Below, piece after piece: positions 1 to 7,223 of a DNA stretch of 64,000 nucleotides. The stretch's first letter is position 1. Every line of letters starts with the position of its first letter. This stretch comes from Pseudomaricurvus hydrocarbonicus (GTDB taxonomy: Bacteria; Pseudomonadota; Gammaproteobacteria; Pseudomonadales; Cellvibrionaceae): positions 434,001-498,000 of the forward strand of contig NZ_JAAONZ010000002.1 in assembly GCF_011602365.1 (NCBI RefSeq), in the 5' to 3' direction. Made by a program: the position numbers and the translations under genes. The notes under the pieces were generated by a model. That model had not been told where the DNA came from. It made no database searches and worked only from the letters and a program-made list of their open reading frames with translations.

Positions 1-230
1 ATGCTTCCACCTACGGAAAACGCTTTTCCCTTGGCCCGAAGTAACACCACCCGAACACTGCTCTGTAAACTTAGCCAGGTAGCCGCTTCAGAAAAAGCCT
101 TGCAACTGAATTCATCAAGTGCATTAAAGTTATCAGGATCATTGAACAATATTGTTCCTATACCACCAGTCAGTGAAACTTGCACTCGATGATCACAAAG
201 ATCGGTCGTCATCATTTTTTCGATTGCCAT
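1..230 (-). CDS. Enoyl-CoA hydratase/isomerase (crotonase), N-terminal part, cut by window edge
   Basis: The reverse strand is open from an ATG at 230 to the window edge, 76 codons with no stop. The reading begins MAIEKMMTTDLC and contains the crotonase N-terminal pattern: a strand ending in GTILFNDPDNFNALD, then SSVRVVLLRAKGKAFSVGG, where the first CoA-binding/oxyanion loop (usually AFSAGG/AFCAGG) is expected. Crotonases hydrate 2-enoyl-CoAs. The gene starts 27 bp after the carboxyltransferase stop on the same strand, so it is probably the last or a late gene of the carboxylase operon. That position is like methylglutaconyl-CoA hydratase (LiuC/AtuE) beside methylcrotonyl-CoA carboxylase in leucine and acyclic terpene operons. 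The family is clear, the exact substrate is inference, and the active-site glutamates lie outside the window. Confidence 0.85.
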   Translation of the reverse strand, partial: MAIEKMMTTDLCDHRVQVSLTGGIGTILFNDPDNFNALDEFSCKAFSEAATWLSLQSSVRVVLLRAKGKAFSVGGS

Positions 231-257
231 ACTGAATTCTCTTCTGCTATTGGTACG

Positions 258-1865
258 TTATAATCGGAATACACCATAATTCGGATCACCAAACGGTCTG
301 TTGAGTGACGCTTCCAAAGAAATCGCCAGCGCATTACGAGTCGCTACCGGATCAATAATTCCGTCATCCCATATTTCAGACGAGGTAAAGTAAGCACTGG
401 TCTGATTTTCATAGTTCGCCAGAACCTGAGCACGAATTTCATCCAGCTCTTTTGCATCAGGCTCGATGCCGTTGCGCTTTAATTGTTGCAGCTTAACCGT
501 TAACAGAACATTCGCAGCCTGCTCAGGTCCCATTACCGAAATCTCGCTGTTTGGCCAACTGAACAAAGTGCGAGAATCAAATGCGCGTCCACACATTCCG
601 TAGTTACCCGCACCAAAAGAGCCATTAGTCATAACGGTAAATTTAGGCACTTCGGCACAAGCATGCGCCATAATCATTTTGGCACCATCTTTGGTAATAC
701 CCGCACGCTCATACTCTTTACCAACCATAAATCCAGTAATATTCTGCAGGAAAATCAACGGCACGTGATTCTGATTACACAACTCAATAAAGTGCGCAGC
801 TTTCAACGAACTGTCGTTAAACAACACCCCATTGTTACCCAGAATACCTACTTTATAACCCATCAGATTAGCAAAACCGCAAATCATGGTTTCACCATAG
901 TTGGGCTGGTATTCAGCGAAGCGACTGCCATCCACTATGCGAGCAATCACTTCACGCATGTCGAATTGTTTTTTTACGTCATCAGGGATAATCCCATATA
1001 ATTCATTGGGGTCGTAATAAGGGTCTTCCGGAGTCTCTCGCTGCAGAGCGTACTTGGTTGGTTGCTCCCACTGCTCGACGATTTCACGACCAATTTTGAT
1101 CGCCTCAATTTCATTGGCCGCATAGTAATCACAGGTGCCGGATACTGTGGTGTGCATTTTGGCACCACCCAGTTCGTCAACACTCACCTCTTCACCGGTA
1201 GCCGCTTTAACCAAAGCAGGACCACCCAAAAAGACCGCGCCGGTACCATTAACAATCACACTGTAGTCAGACAACGCCGGCACATAAGCACCACCGGCAG
1301 TACAGTTACCAAACACCAGCGACAACTGCTTACAACCCAATTTGGAAAGCTGCGTCTGATTGCGGAAAATGCGTCCCGCCATATACTTGTCACCAAACAG
1401 ATCCGACTGCAAAGGCAGGAAACCACCGGCACTGTCACACATGTGGATCATTGGCAAACGGTTTTCCAGGGCAATGTCGGTTGCGCGCACCATTTTCTTT
1501 ACAGTCAGCGGGTACCAGGCACCGCCTTTTACCGAACTGTCACTGGCATTAATGACCACTTCACGCCCACCGACTATACCAATACCCGTAATACAACTCG
1601 CACCCGGTGCATTGCCGTCATAGGCCATGTTTGCCGCTAACGATGAAAACTCCAAAAACGGGGTGCCGGGATCAAGCAAGTGATCCAGACGCTCTCGCGG
1701 CATCATTTTGTTTTGTTTTTGCAGGCGTTCAACGTCTCTCTGCGGACGGCTGAAGCGGGCCATCTCCTGCTTTTGATGAAAATCACTGACCAGCTTCTGA
1801 TTATGCGCTTTGAAGGTACGATACTCTGAAGAATGCGTGTTTAATTTTGATTGAATACGTTTCAT
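258..1865 (-). CDS. Acyl-CoA carboxylase carboxyltransferase (beta) subunit, methylcrotonyl/geranyl-CoA carboxylase type
   Basis: A 535-residue carboxyltransferase, the usual length for MccB/AtuC subunits. It moves CO2 from carboxybiotin to an acyl-CoA. Family hallmarks are the early MPRERLDHLLDPGTPFLE segment, ASDSSVKGGAWYPLTVKK near residues 108-125, the oxyanion-type run GNCTAGGAYVPALSDY, and GTGAVFLGGPALVKAATGEE near residue 210. The VKGG..YP and TAGGAYVPA blocks are those of 3-methylcrotonyl-CoA and geranyl-CoA carboxylases rather than propionyl- or acetyl-CoA carboxylases. The start overlaps the biotin carrier stop by 4 bp (ATGA), so the two are translationally coupled. The substrate is therefore likely a 3-methyl-branched 2-enoyl-CoA, but methylcrotonyl- and geranyl-CoA enzymes cannot be separated by eye. 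Confidence 0.9.
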   Translation of the reverse strand: MKRIQSKLNTHSSEYRTFKAHNQKLVSDFHQKQEMARFSRPQRDVERLQKQNKMMPRERLDHLLDPGTPFLEFSSLAANMAYDGNAPGASCITGIGIVGGREVVINASDSSVKGGAWYPLTVKKMVRATDIALENRLPMIHMCDSAGGFLPLQSDLFGDKYMAGRIFRNQTQLSKLGCKQLSLVFGNCTAGGAYVPALSDYSVIVNGTGAVFLGGPALVKAATGEEVSVDELGGAKMHTTVSGTCDYYAANEIEAIKIGREIVEQWEQPTKYALQRETPEDPYYDPNELYGIIPDDVKKQFDMREVIARIVDGSRFAEYQPNYGETMICGFANLMGYKVGILGNNGVLFNDSSLKAAHFIELCNQNHVPLIFLQNITGFMVGKEYERAGITKDGAKMIMAHACAEVPKFTVMTNGSFGAGNYGMCGRAFDSRTLFSWPNSEISVMGPEQAANVLLTVKLQQLKRNGIEPDAKELDEIRAQVLANYENQTSAYFTSSEIWDDGIIDPVATRNALAISLEASLNRPFGDPNYGVFRL

Positions 1866-2371
1866 TTGGATGCCTCCTCCTCACCGATTGCCAGCGTCAT
1901 AAGAACATCACCTTTGTTAAAACTGGCACCCTGGGATGTCGGAACCGTTTCTACTACACCGTCGATTTTGGCTTTTAATTCGATTTGCAACTTCATGCTT
2001 TCTATCAACAGAAGCGTCTGACCTTCTTTTACCTCATCTCCCTCGGCCACCAGCACATCAATCACCACACCCGGCATCGGCGCTTCAACCTGAGTACCCT
2101 CAACCACATCGGCCGCCATCGCTTCGGCTGCACTGTCAACCAGAGTCAGACTTAACGTTTTGCCATCTATGTGCACAAACAGGTTGTTGTCATCCTGAGC
2201 CACAATAGCCGAATAACGTTTACCATCCAGCGTCAACTGACACTCGAAATCATCAATCCAATTTAATTGCGCAACAAAAGGCTTGCCATCAATAGTCAAC
2301 TTGGTTTCATTGCGACGGTAAACCGGCAACACCTGATAGAGTGCATTTTGCAGACTAAATTCGTGCTTCAT
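1862..2371 (-). CDS. Biotin carboxyl carrier protein of the acyl-CoA carboxylase
   Basis: A 169-residue protein whose C-terminal ~75 residues form a biotinyl/lipoyl domain. The lysine to be biotinylated is K127 in the motif IESMKLQI, preceded by the hairpin motif EAPMPGVVIDVLVAEGDEVKEGQ. The first ~90 residues resemble the linker found between carboxylase and carrier domains (BT-type) in MccA-like fused subunits. In most MCC/GCC enzymes this domain is fused to the biotin carboxylase. Here it is a separate gene, 2 bp downstream of the carboxylase gene and overlapping the carboxyltransferase gene. It should carry CO2 between the two catalytic subunits in the cytoplasm. ESMKL replaces the commoner EAMKM, which is tolerated in this family. 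Confidence 0.9.
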   Translation of the reverse strand: MKHEFSLQNALYQVLPVYRRNETKLTIDGKPFVAQLNWIDDFECQLTLDGKRYSAIVAQDDNNLFVHIDGKTLSLTLVDSAAEAMAADVVEGTQVEAPMPGVVIDVLVAEGDEVKEGQTLLLIESMKLQIELKAKIDGVVETVPTSQGASFNKGDVLMTLAIGEEEASK

Positions 2372-2373
2372 GA

Positions 2374-3849
2374 TTAATTACTCCACGCGCCAATGTAGCT
2401 ATACAGATCAGGGGTTTTATCAGCCATCAACTGAGACTCTTTTTCCGCCAACATAGCAACAGAAAGGGCCGCATGCTTTACATCCTCAGAAAGAGGCAGC
2501 GGTTTAATGTCGTGATTCTTAATAAAGTTGGTATCAAAATCCCCAAAGTGGATCTTGTCGTGATCCAGCAGAGCCAACAAATAATCGATATTGGTTTTAA
2601 CCCCGAGAATCACCAACTCACCCAAGGCAGCCTGCATTTTACTGATGGCCCCCTCACGACTGGGCGCATGCACAATCAACTTGGCCAGCATAGGATCAAA
2701 AGCCGTTGTCACCCTCTGTCCCGCATAGATACCGCTATCAAAACGTACACCCTCTCCCTGCGGAGCGCGCACCGCCAACACCTTGCCAGTAGCAGGCATG
2801 AAATCGTTAAAGGCATCTTCAGCACAGATACGACATTCGAGAGCGTGACCATTAGCAACAATATCCGACTGACACAACGCCAACGACTCACCAGCCGCAA
2901 TACGCAACTGCTGTTCAACCAAATCCAGGTCGTACACCATCTCAGAAACAGGGTGCTCCACCTGAATACGGGTATTCATCTCCAGAAAGAAGAACTCCCC
3001 CTGATCGGTGTAAAGAAACTCTACGGTACCCGCACTGCTGTATTTGGCCGTCTTGGCAATACCAACAGCCGCCTCACAGATTTGCTGGCGCGCTTCAGCC
3101 GTCAACGCGATAGACGGCGATTCTTCAATAACCTTCTGAAAGCGACGCTGAATAGAACATTCACGCTCACCACAATGAATAACGTTATCGCCATCCCCCA
3201 GTATCTGCACTTCAATATGGCGAGCACTTTCAAAAAATCGCTCCACATAAACACGACCATCACCGAAGTATTTCAACGCCTCGGATGCGGCCACTCGAGC
3301 AGCCGCAGCCAGATCTTCCGGCCGACGTACAATACTCATACCTTTACCGCCACCTCCGGCAGAAGCCTTAACCACCACCGGAAATTGCATATCCTGCAAC
3401 TGCCCCATGAAAGAGGGATCGTCAATATCCACAGTGATGGACGGCGGCACAGGAAAGCCATTGGCCGACACAAAATCGCGAGAAGCAATCTTGTCACCCA
3501 TCAACTCAATCACCTCAGCTGACGGTCCGACAAAGATAATACCCTGCTCTTCAAGCGCTTTGGCAAACTTGGTATTTTCCGACAAGAAGCCATAACAAGG
3601 ATGAACGGCATCCACACCATTGTCCTTGCAAAGAGCGATAATCTGCTCGATATCCAAGTGCGCAGCCGAAGGGGTCTCACCGTAAATCTCAAAGGCCTCA
3701 TCCGCCTGTTGCACCACTGGCGATAAACGATCGCTCTCGTGATAAATAGCTACCGATGCAATCCCCAGACGCTGCAGACTTTCCAGCACCCTCAATGCAA
3801 TCTCGCCCCGATTGGCGACTAATACTTTCTTCATGGCTTTACCTGTCAT
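2374..3849 (-). CDS. Biotin carboxylase subunit of the acyl-CoA carboxylase
   Basis: An ATP-grasp biotin carboxylase that carboxylates biotin on the carrier protein using ATP and bicarbonate. Visible hallmarks are the N-terminal VLVANRGEIALRV, the glycine-rich ATP loop KASAGGGGKGM, the HIEVQILGD segment, GERECSIQRRFQKVIEESP, and the catalytic EMNTRIQVEHPV. It ends just after the biotin-carboxylase C-domain (491 residues from this start), without a biotinyl domain, so the usual MccA fusion is split. I chose ATG 3849 because GAGGGTGG lies 3-10 bp upstream. A GTG at 3858 and an ATG at 3834 (which would give MKKVLVANRG, the classical start) are alternatives. It is the first gene of an operon with the carrier, carboxyltransferase and crotonase genes. 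Confidence 0.9.
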   Translation of the reverse strand: MTGKAMKKVLVANRGEIALRVLESLQRLGIASVAIYHESDRLSPVVQQADEAFEIYGETPSAAHLDIEQIIALCKDNGVDAVHPCYGFLSENTKFAKALEEQGIIFVGPSAEVIELMGDKIASRDFVSANGFPVPPSITVDIDDPSFMGQLQDMQFPVVVKASAGGGGKGMSIVRRPEDLAAAARVAASEALKYFGDGRVYVERFFESARHIEVQILGDGDNVIHCGERECSIQRRFQKVIEESPSIALTAEARQQICEAAVGIAKTAKYSSAGTVEFLYTDQGEFFFLEMNTRIQVEHPVSEMVYDLDLVEQQLRIAAGESLALCQSDIVANGHALECRICAEDAFNDFMPATGKVLAVRAPQGEGVRFDSGIYAGQRVTTAFDPMLAKLIVHAPSREGAISKMQAALGELVILGVKTNIDYLLALLDHDKIHFGDFDTNFIKNHDIKPLPLSEDVKHAALSVAMLAEKESQLMADKTPDLYSYIGAWSN

Positions 3850-3910
3850 TTTCACCACCCTCTATCTGATTCGGCACCCGGCCATCACTACTTGAGCACT
3901 CTACACATAA

Positions 3911-4011
3911 ATTGAGTCCAACTCAATATTAAATTGACTTAATTATCAATAAGAGCATAATCACCATAAAACATAGTAAATACATCAGAATTTATCTTAA
4001 GTTAAACTCAA
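3911..4011. promoter_or_regulatory. Divergent promoter region with two operator types (carboxylase operon / maoC-citE)
   Basis: This AT-rich spacer separates the biotin carboxylase gene (leftward) from maoC (rightward). It holds TTGAGTCCAACTCAA (3912-3926, perfect 6-bp arms) and a weaker copy TTAAGTTAAACTCAA (3997-4011) just before the maoC ribosome site. It also holds AATTGA-N8-TCAATA (3932-3951), one base off the 20-bp palindrome repeated across the catabolic block. The first motif recurs before the acyl-CoA dehydrogenase gene (22463-22477). Palindromes of this size and spacing suit TetR-family dimers. Which of the three nearby TetR proteins binds which motif is not shown. Confidence 0.6.
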
Positions 4012-4025
4012 TTAGGAGAAACGAA

Positions 4026-4481
4026 ATGCCCGGAATCTATTTTGATCAAGCCGAAGTCGGCCAAACCATCAAACACGGCCTGACCCGAACCGTGACCGAA
4101 ACAGACAACGTGCTGTTCTGCTCTATCACCCACAACCCGCAACCCCTGCATCTGGACGAGGAGTACGCCAAGAAAACCGAATTTGGGCAGCGCGTTTTTA
4201 ACAGCATGTACACTGTGTCGTTTGCCTGCGGCGTATCTATTGAAGACACCACCATGGGAACTCTGGTAGTCAACCTGGGATTTGGGGAAATGAAGTTTCC
4301 CAAGCCAGTATTTATCAACGACACTCTGCGCGTAGAAACGGTGATCAAAGAAAAGCGCGAAAGTAAATCACGCCCGGATGCCGGCATCGTTACGTTCGAA
4401 CACCTCGTCTACAACCAGCACGACAACCTAGTCTGCTCCATCATTCGCATCACCCTGCTGCAACGCTCCCCTGCAGCCTGA
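4026..4481 (+). CDS. MaoC-like hot-dog hydratase/dehydratase
   Basis: A 151-residue single hot-dog domain protein, probably a CoA-thioester hydratase. The MaoC signature is at residues ~38-62: ITHNPQPLHLDEEYAKKTEFG. The His of the usual Asp/His catalytic pair is kept in PLHLD, but the position that is Asp in R-specific enoyl-CoA hydratases reads Thr-His before NP. This variant is seen in MaoC proteins paired with CitE-like lyases, such as itaconyl/mesaconyl-type hydratases. A good ribosome site (AGGAG, 4013-4017) precedes the ATG. The CitE-like lyase gene starts 15 bp downstream, so the two form an operon and probably act in sequence: hydrate a dicarboxylyl-CoA, then cleave it. The substrate is inferred from context only. 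Confidence 0.8.
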   Translation: MPGIYFDQAEVGQTIKHGLTRTVTETDNVLFCSITHNPQPLHLDEEYAKKTEFGQRVFNSMYTVSFACGVSIEDTTMGTLVVNLGFGEMKFPKPVFINDTLRVETVIKEKRESKSRPDAGIVTFEHLVYNQHDNLVCSIIRITLLQRSPAA

Positions 4482-4496
4482 TCCAGAGAATTAGCC

Positions 4497-5363
4497 ATGC
4501 ACCCTAGATCCTATTTATTTGTTCCCGGTGACAGCGAGAAAAAGCTGGGTAAAATTGCCGGCAGCTATGCTGATGCCATCATTATTTGCCTGGAAGATTC
4601 CGTTGCAGAAGCCAATAAAAACACCGCTCGCATCATAACCACAGCTTTTCTGGAAACCTTCGAACAGGACAGCCCGCAAATTTGGGTGCGCATCAATCCT
4701 CTATCAACATCACATGCACTGGCCGACCTTTGCGCCGTAATGAAAGCCAAGCCTTTCGGTATTTTTCTCCCCAAACCTGAAAGCCAAAAGCATTTTGAAC
4801 AGCTGGATCACTATCTTTCAGTTCTTGAGACAGAGCATGGAATCGAAGTTGGCAGCACCCGCATCATGTCACTGGCTGAGAGTGCTCAGGGCACAATCAA
4901 TCAGTATCAGTTTGCGCAAGCCACACCACGACTGCAGGCCATGACCTGGGGCGCCGAAGATATGTCCGCCGATATTGGGGCTTCTACCAACAAAGACGAA
5001 AACGGGAACTACTTTTTGGTTCACCAGATGAATCGGGCTCATTGCCTGGTAACCTGTGGCGCAGGCAATCTGCACGCCGTAGATGGCATTTGCTCAAACT
5101 TCAATGATGAAGAAGCCCTGATTCGCGACTGCATTAACGGCAGAAAAGAGGGGTTTGCCGGTAAAATCGCCATTCATCCAAAACAAGTGGCAATAATCAA
5201 CAAATACTTTTCCCCATCTGAAGAAGAAGTACTTTATGCACAACGAGTGGTTGACGCTTTTGCCAATAACTCTAGCGGGACGGTCGGGCTTGATGGGCGT
5301 ATGTTAGACCTGCCTCACCTGAAGCAAGCACAACGCACTTTGATGCAGGCGAGTGCTCTCTGA
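4497..5363 (+). CDS. CitE-like acyl-CoA lyase (HpcH/HpaI-CitE family; citramalyl/malyl-CoA-lyase-like)
   Basis: A 288-residue TIM-barrel lyase of the CitE family, which cleaves 3-hydroxy-dicarboxylyl-CoAs (malyl, methylmalyl, citramalyl, citryl) into an acetyl/propionyl-CoA and an oxoacid. Motifs are RSYLFVPGDSEKKL at the N-terminus, CLEDSVAEANK (E33-D34), VRINP with substrate-binding R65, ESAQG with Mg ligand E128, and WGAEDMSADIGAS with Mg ligand D155. It follows the MaoC gene by 15 bp. The pair resembles the hydratase-lyase half of itaconate/mesaconate breakdown. In this block it could replace the HMG-CoA lyase that would normally follow methylglutaconyl-CoA hydratase, which is not seen in the window. 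That substitution is inference; the family call is firm. Confidence 0.87.
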   Translation: MHPRSYLFVPGDSEKKLGKIAGSYADAIIICLEDSVAEANKNTARIITTAFLETFEQDSPQIWVRINPLSTSHALADLCAVMKAKPFGIFLPKPESQKHFEQLDHYLSVLETEHGIEVGSTRIMSLAESAQGTINQYQFAQATPRLQAMTWGAEDMSADIGASTNKDENGNYFLVHQMNRAHCLVTCGAGNLHAVDGICSNFNDEEALIRDCINGRKEGFAGKIAIHPKQVAIINKYFSPSEEEVLYAQRVVDAFANNSSGTVGLDGRMLDLPHLKQAQRTLMQASAL

Positions 5364-5400
5364 TTTATTGCCACGACCTTGATGGGATGTTAACAATTGA

Positions 5401-5424
5401 AAAAAGCCCCCGCTTATGGGGGCC
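5401..5424 (-). terminator. Rho-independent terminator of the tetR gene
   Basis: Read leftward: GCCCCC-ATAAGC-GGGGGC followed by six T. The stem is perfect (5407-5412 with 5419-5424). It lies 22 bp past the tetR stop and also separates it from the converging citE-like gene. Confidence 0.85.
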
Positions 5425-5445
5425 GATGATTCGATGAAACGGGTT

Positions 5446-6108
5446 TTATTTTCTGTCGCCCAGATAGGTGTTCACTAGCGAGGTCACGGTTTCCAAAATT
5501 TGCTCCCGATTGGAACCTGCAAATCGCATTTGCGCAATCATATGTGCCGCACCGACAATGACCCGGCAGGCCACATCTATATTGACACCCCTATCAATTG
5601 AACCATCTCTCAACCCGCGCAAAAGAACCCGTTTCACGCCCCTCAAGGCATTTTCATAAAACCTCAGATACTCTTCCCACAGTGTACCGCGTACGGCAAC
5701 ACTCCATTCAAGCCATACCCGCACATAATCCGGATGATCATCAATGGCATCACAAAATGCCATCAGTATATGCACCACTGAATCGGATGCATTATCGGTT
5801 TCATCCGAATGAGGCCCTACAATATCTTCTATCAAAAAACGGGAAACTTCAGCAATCACGACCTCCACCATTTCTTCTTTGGTAGGAAAATAGTGAAATA
5901 CTGTGGGCACAGAAACTCCAGCCCAAGCCGCCACATCACTGTGATACGCTTCACCTAGTCCTTTTTCGGCACAAATATGCAATAACCCCTGCAATAAATT
6001 GGCCCGCCTGGCCTCTGGGGACATTCGTGTAGCTCGAACACGCGGCTTAGTTTGTGCTTGCTTACTTAATCGGCCTTTGTCTGCAGTTTTTTTTGTCAAT
6101 CGTGGCAC
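5446..6108 (-). CDS. TetR-family transcriptional regulator, paralogue of the one at 22.9 kb
   Basis: A 220-residue TetR repressor. The N-terminal helix-turn-helix lies at about residues 45-75 (AEKGLGEAYHSDVAAWAGVSVPTVFHYFPTKEEM). The remainder is the helical ligand-binding and dimer domain. It is clearly paralogous to the protein at 22928-23572: both share RxxRMSPE, VSVPTxFHYFP, VxRFLIED, DYxRxWxxWS and LLRGxRDGS. The likely start is GTG 6108 with a weak ribosome site (AGGA, 6111-6114). It lies downstream of the monooxygenase reductase gene in the same direction, separated by an inverted repeat (6123-6180). It is a candidate reader of the TATTGA-N8-TCAATA palindromes, but no copy of that motif precedes its own gene. 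Confidence 0.9.
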   Translation of the reverse strand: MPRLTKKTADKGRLSKQAQTKPRVRATRMSPEARRANLLQGLLHICAEKGLGEAYHSDVAAWAGVSVPTVFHYFPTKEEMVEVVIAEVSRFLIEDIVGPHSDETDNASDSVVHILMAFCDAIDDHPDYVRVWLEWSVAVRGTLWEEYLRFYENALRGVKRVLLRGLRDGSIDRGVNIDVACRVIVGAAHMIAQMRFAGSNREQILETVTSLVNTYLGDRK

Positions 6109-6122
6109 CGAGGAAATCCTTT

Positions 6123-6180
6123 CTAGCTTTGAGGCTTAACCATACCATATTCGGCAGCTTGATTCTCGCCTCAAAGCTAG
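6123..6180. repeat. 13-bp perfect inverted repeat between reductase and tetR genes
   Basis: CTAGCTTTGAGGC (6123-6135) is repeated as its exact reverse complement at 6168-6180, with a 32-nt spacer. There is no T-run, so a simple intrinsic terminator is unlikely. A pair of operator arms for the adjacent regulator, or an attenuating hairpin after the monooxygenase operon, would both fit. Confidence 0.6.
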
Positions 6181-6200
6181 ACAGATACTCCGTTCAGACG

Positions 6201-7223
6201 CTAATCTGCACTAATGAGAAACTTATCAAAGCGGATTCGAGCACTGAACATACCTTTGCTTTTGAGAACATCAACCGCTGCGTCAATCATCCCTTGAGGA
6301 CCGCACAAATACCCCTCTGAACCTCTCAAGGATTCTACCGTACGGCGAGCAACCACATCCGTTATCAGGCCCTTTTCCCCCTGCCAACCGGAATCCGATG
6401 GCTCTTCTGACAACGCAGGAATAAACTCAAAATTTGGCAAGTCGAGCGAAAAACTCTTGATCTGATCAACCCAAAATAAATCTTCCTGGCTGCGTGCACC
6501 ATAGAAGAATTGAATAGGCCGCGTTGACTTCTCGTCTTTTAACTGCCGCAACATTGACATGATAGGAGCCATACCGGAGCCTCCTGCAATCATCACCATT
6601 GGGGCTTCTGTATCACTAATTCCGAATTGACCGAACGGCCCCCGAATAGTGAGGGCATCACCCGCACAGGCCTGATCCTTCAAATAGCGACTGAAATGAC
6701 CATTTGGCATCAATTTGATCAACAGTTCTACGCCGCCATCTGTAGAGATATTTGCCATTGAGAATGAGCGAAAATTCTCATCTCCTCGCAGGGATATTTC
6801 CAGGTATTGACCAGCGCGAAAGCCAAAGCACTCCCCCTCCGGAAGAGTTAAGACCAAGTGCGCAATATCATGCGTTACCCAGGTTAATTCAGCCAGCGTC
6901 AGGGGATGTTCTGCCACCGGAAATTCTGGTGTCAGTTCTTCCAGGGTATAGTCATCATTCAATTCAATGACAACATCTTCTTCGGGTAGCGAACAACATA
7001 GCAAGGCAATATCTTCATCGATCTCTGCTTCAGATATGGCCGTGGCATGATCATTGTGCTCAACGCAACCGTCGAGCACCTTCACTTTACATGCGCCGCA
7101 GCCGCCATGCTTACATCCATGCCGCAAAGCTACCCCAGCTTTGAAAGCTGCCTCTAAAATCGTGTCATTTTCCTCACAGGAAAACTCTACATCAAATGGC
7201 GCCAAGGTAACTTTGTAGCTCAT
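6201..7223 (-). CDS. Diiron monooxygenase reductase component, [2Fe-2S]-FAD-NAD(P)H
   Basis: A 340-residue ferredoxin-reductase fusion that passes electrons from NAD(P)H to the hydroxylase. The N-terminal plant-type ferredoxin domain has cluster cysteines C37, C42 and C45 in GCKHGGCGACKV and the fourth in ALLCCSLP (C76 or C77). The FAD-binding domain follows, with RSFSMAN near residue 155, then the NAD-binding domain with AGGSGMAPIMSM and the terminal YLCGPQGM. Domain order and length match DmpP/MmoC/AmoD reductases. The start overlaps the alpha-subunit stop by 4 bp, making it the last gene of the beta-coupling-alpha-reductase operon. The NADH versus NADPH choice cannot be read with certainty. 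Confidence 0.93.
   Translation of the reverse strand: MSYKVTLAPFDVEFSCEENDTILEAAFKAGVALRHGCKHGGCGACKVKVLDGCVEHNDHATAISEAEIDEDIALLCCSLPEEDVVIELNDDYTLEELTPEFPVAEHPLTLAELTWVTHDIAHLVLTLPEGECFGFRAGQYLEISLRGDENFRSFSMANISTDGGVELLIKLMPNGHFSRYLKDQACAGDALTIRGPFGQFGISDTEAPMVMIAGGSGMAPIMSMLRQLKDEKSTRPIQFFYGARSQEDLFWVDQIKSFSLDLPNFEFIPALSEEPSDSGWQGEKGLITDVVARRTVESLRGSEGYLCGPQGMIDAAVDVLKSKGMFSARIRFDKFLISAD

Noticed and set aside
1-192. 63-codon rightward open frame at the window start
   Set aside because: The reverse strand of the same bases reads as the N-terminus of a crotonase with a proper start at 230.
1062-1640. 192-codon rightward open frame
   Set aside because: Antisense shadow of the carboxyltransferase gene.
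2473-3522. 349-codon rightward open frame
   Set aside because: Antisense to the biotin carboxylase gene; composition is that of a mirror frame (Arg/His/Asn rich) with no family pattern.
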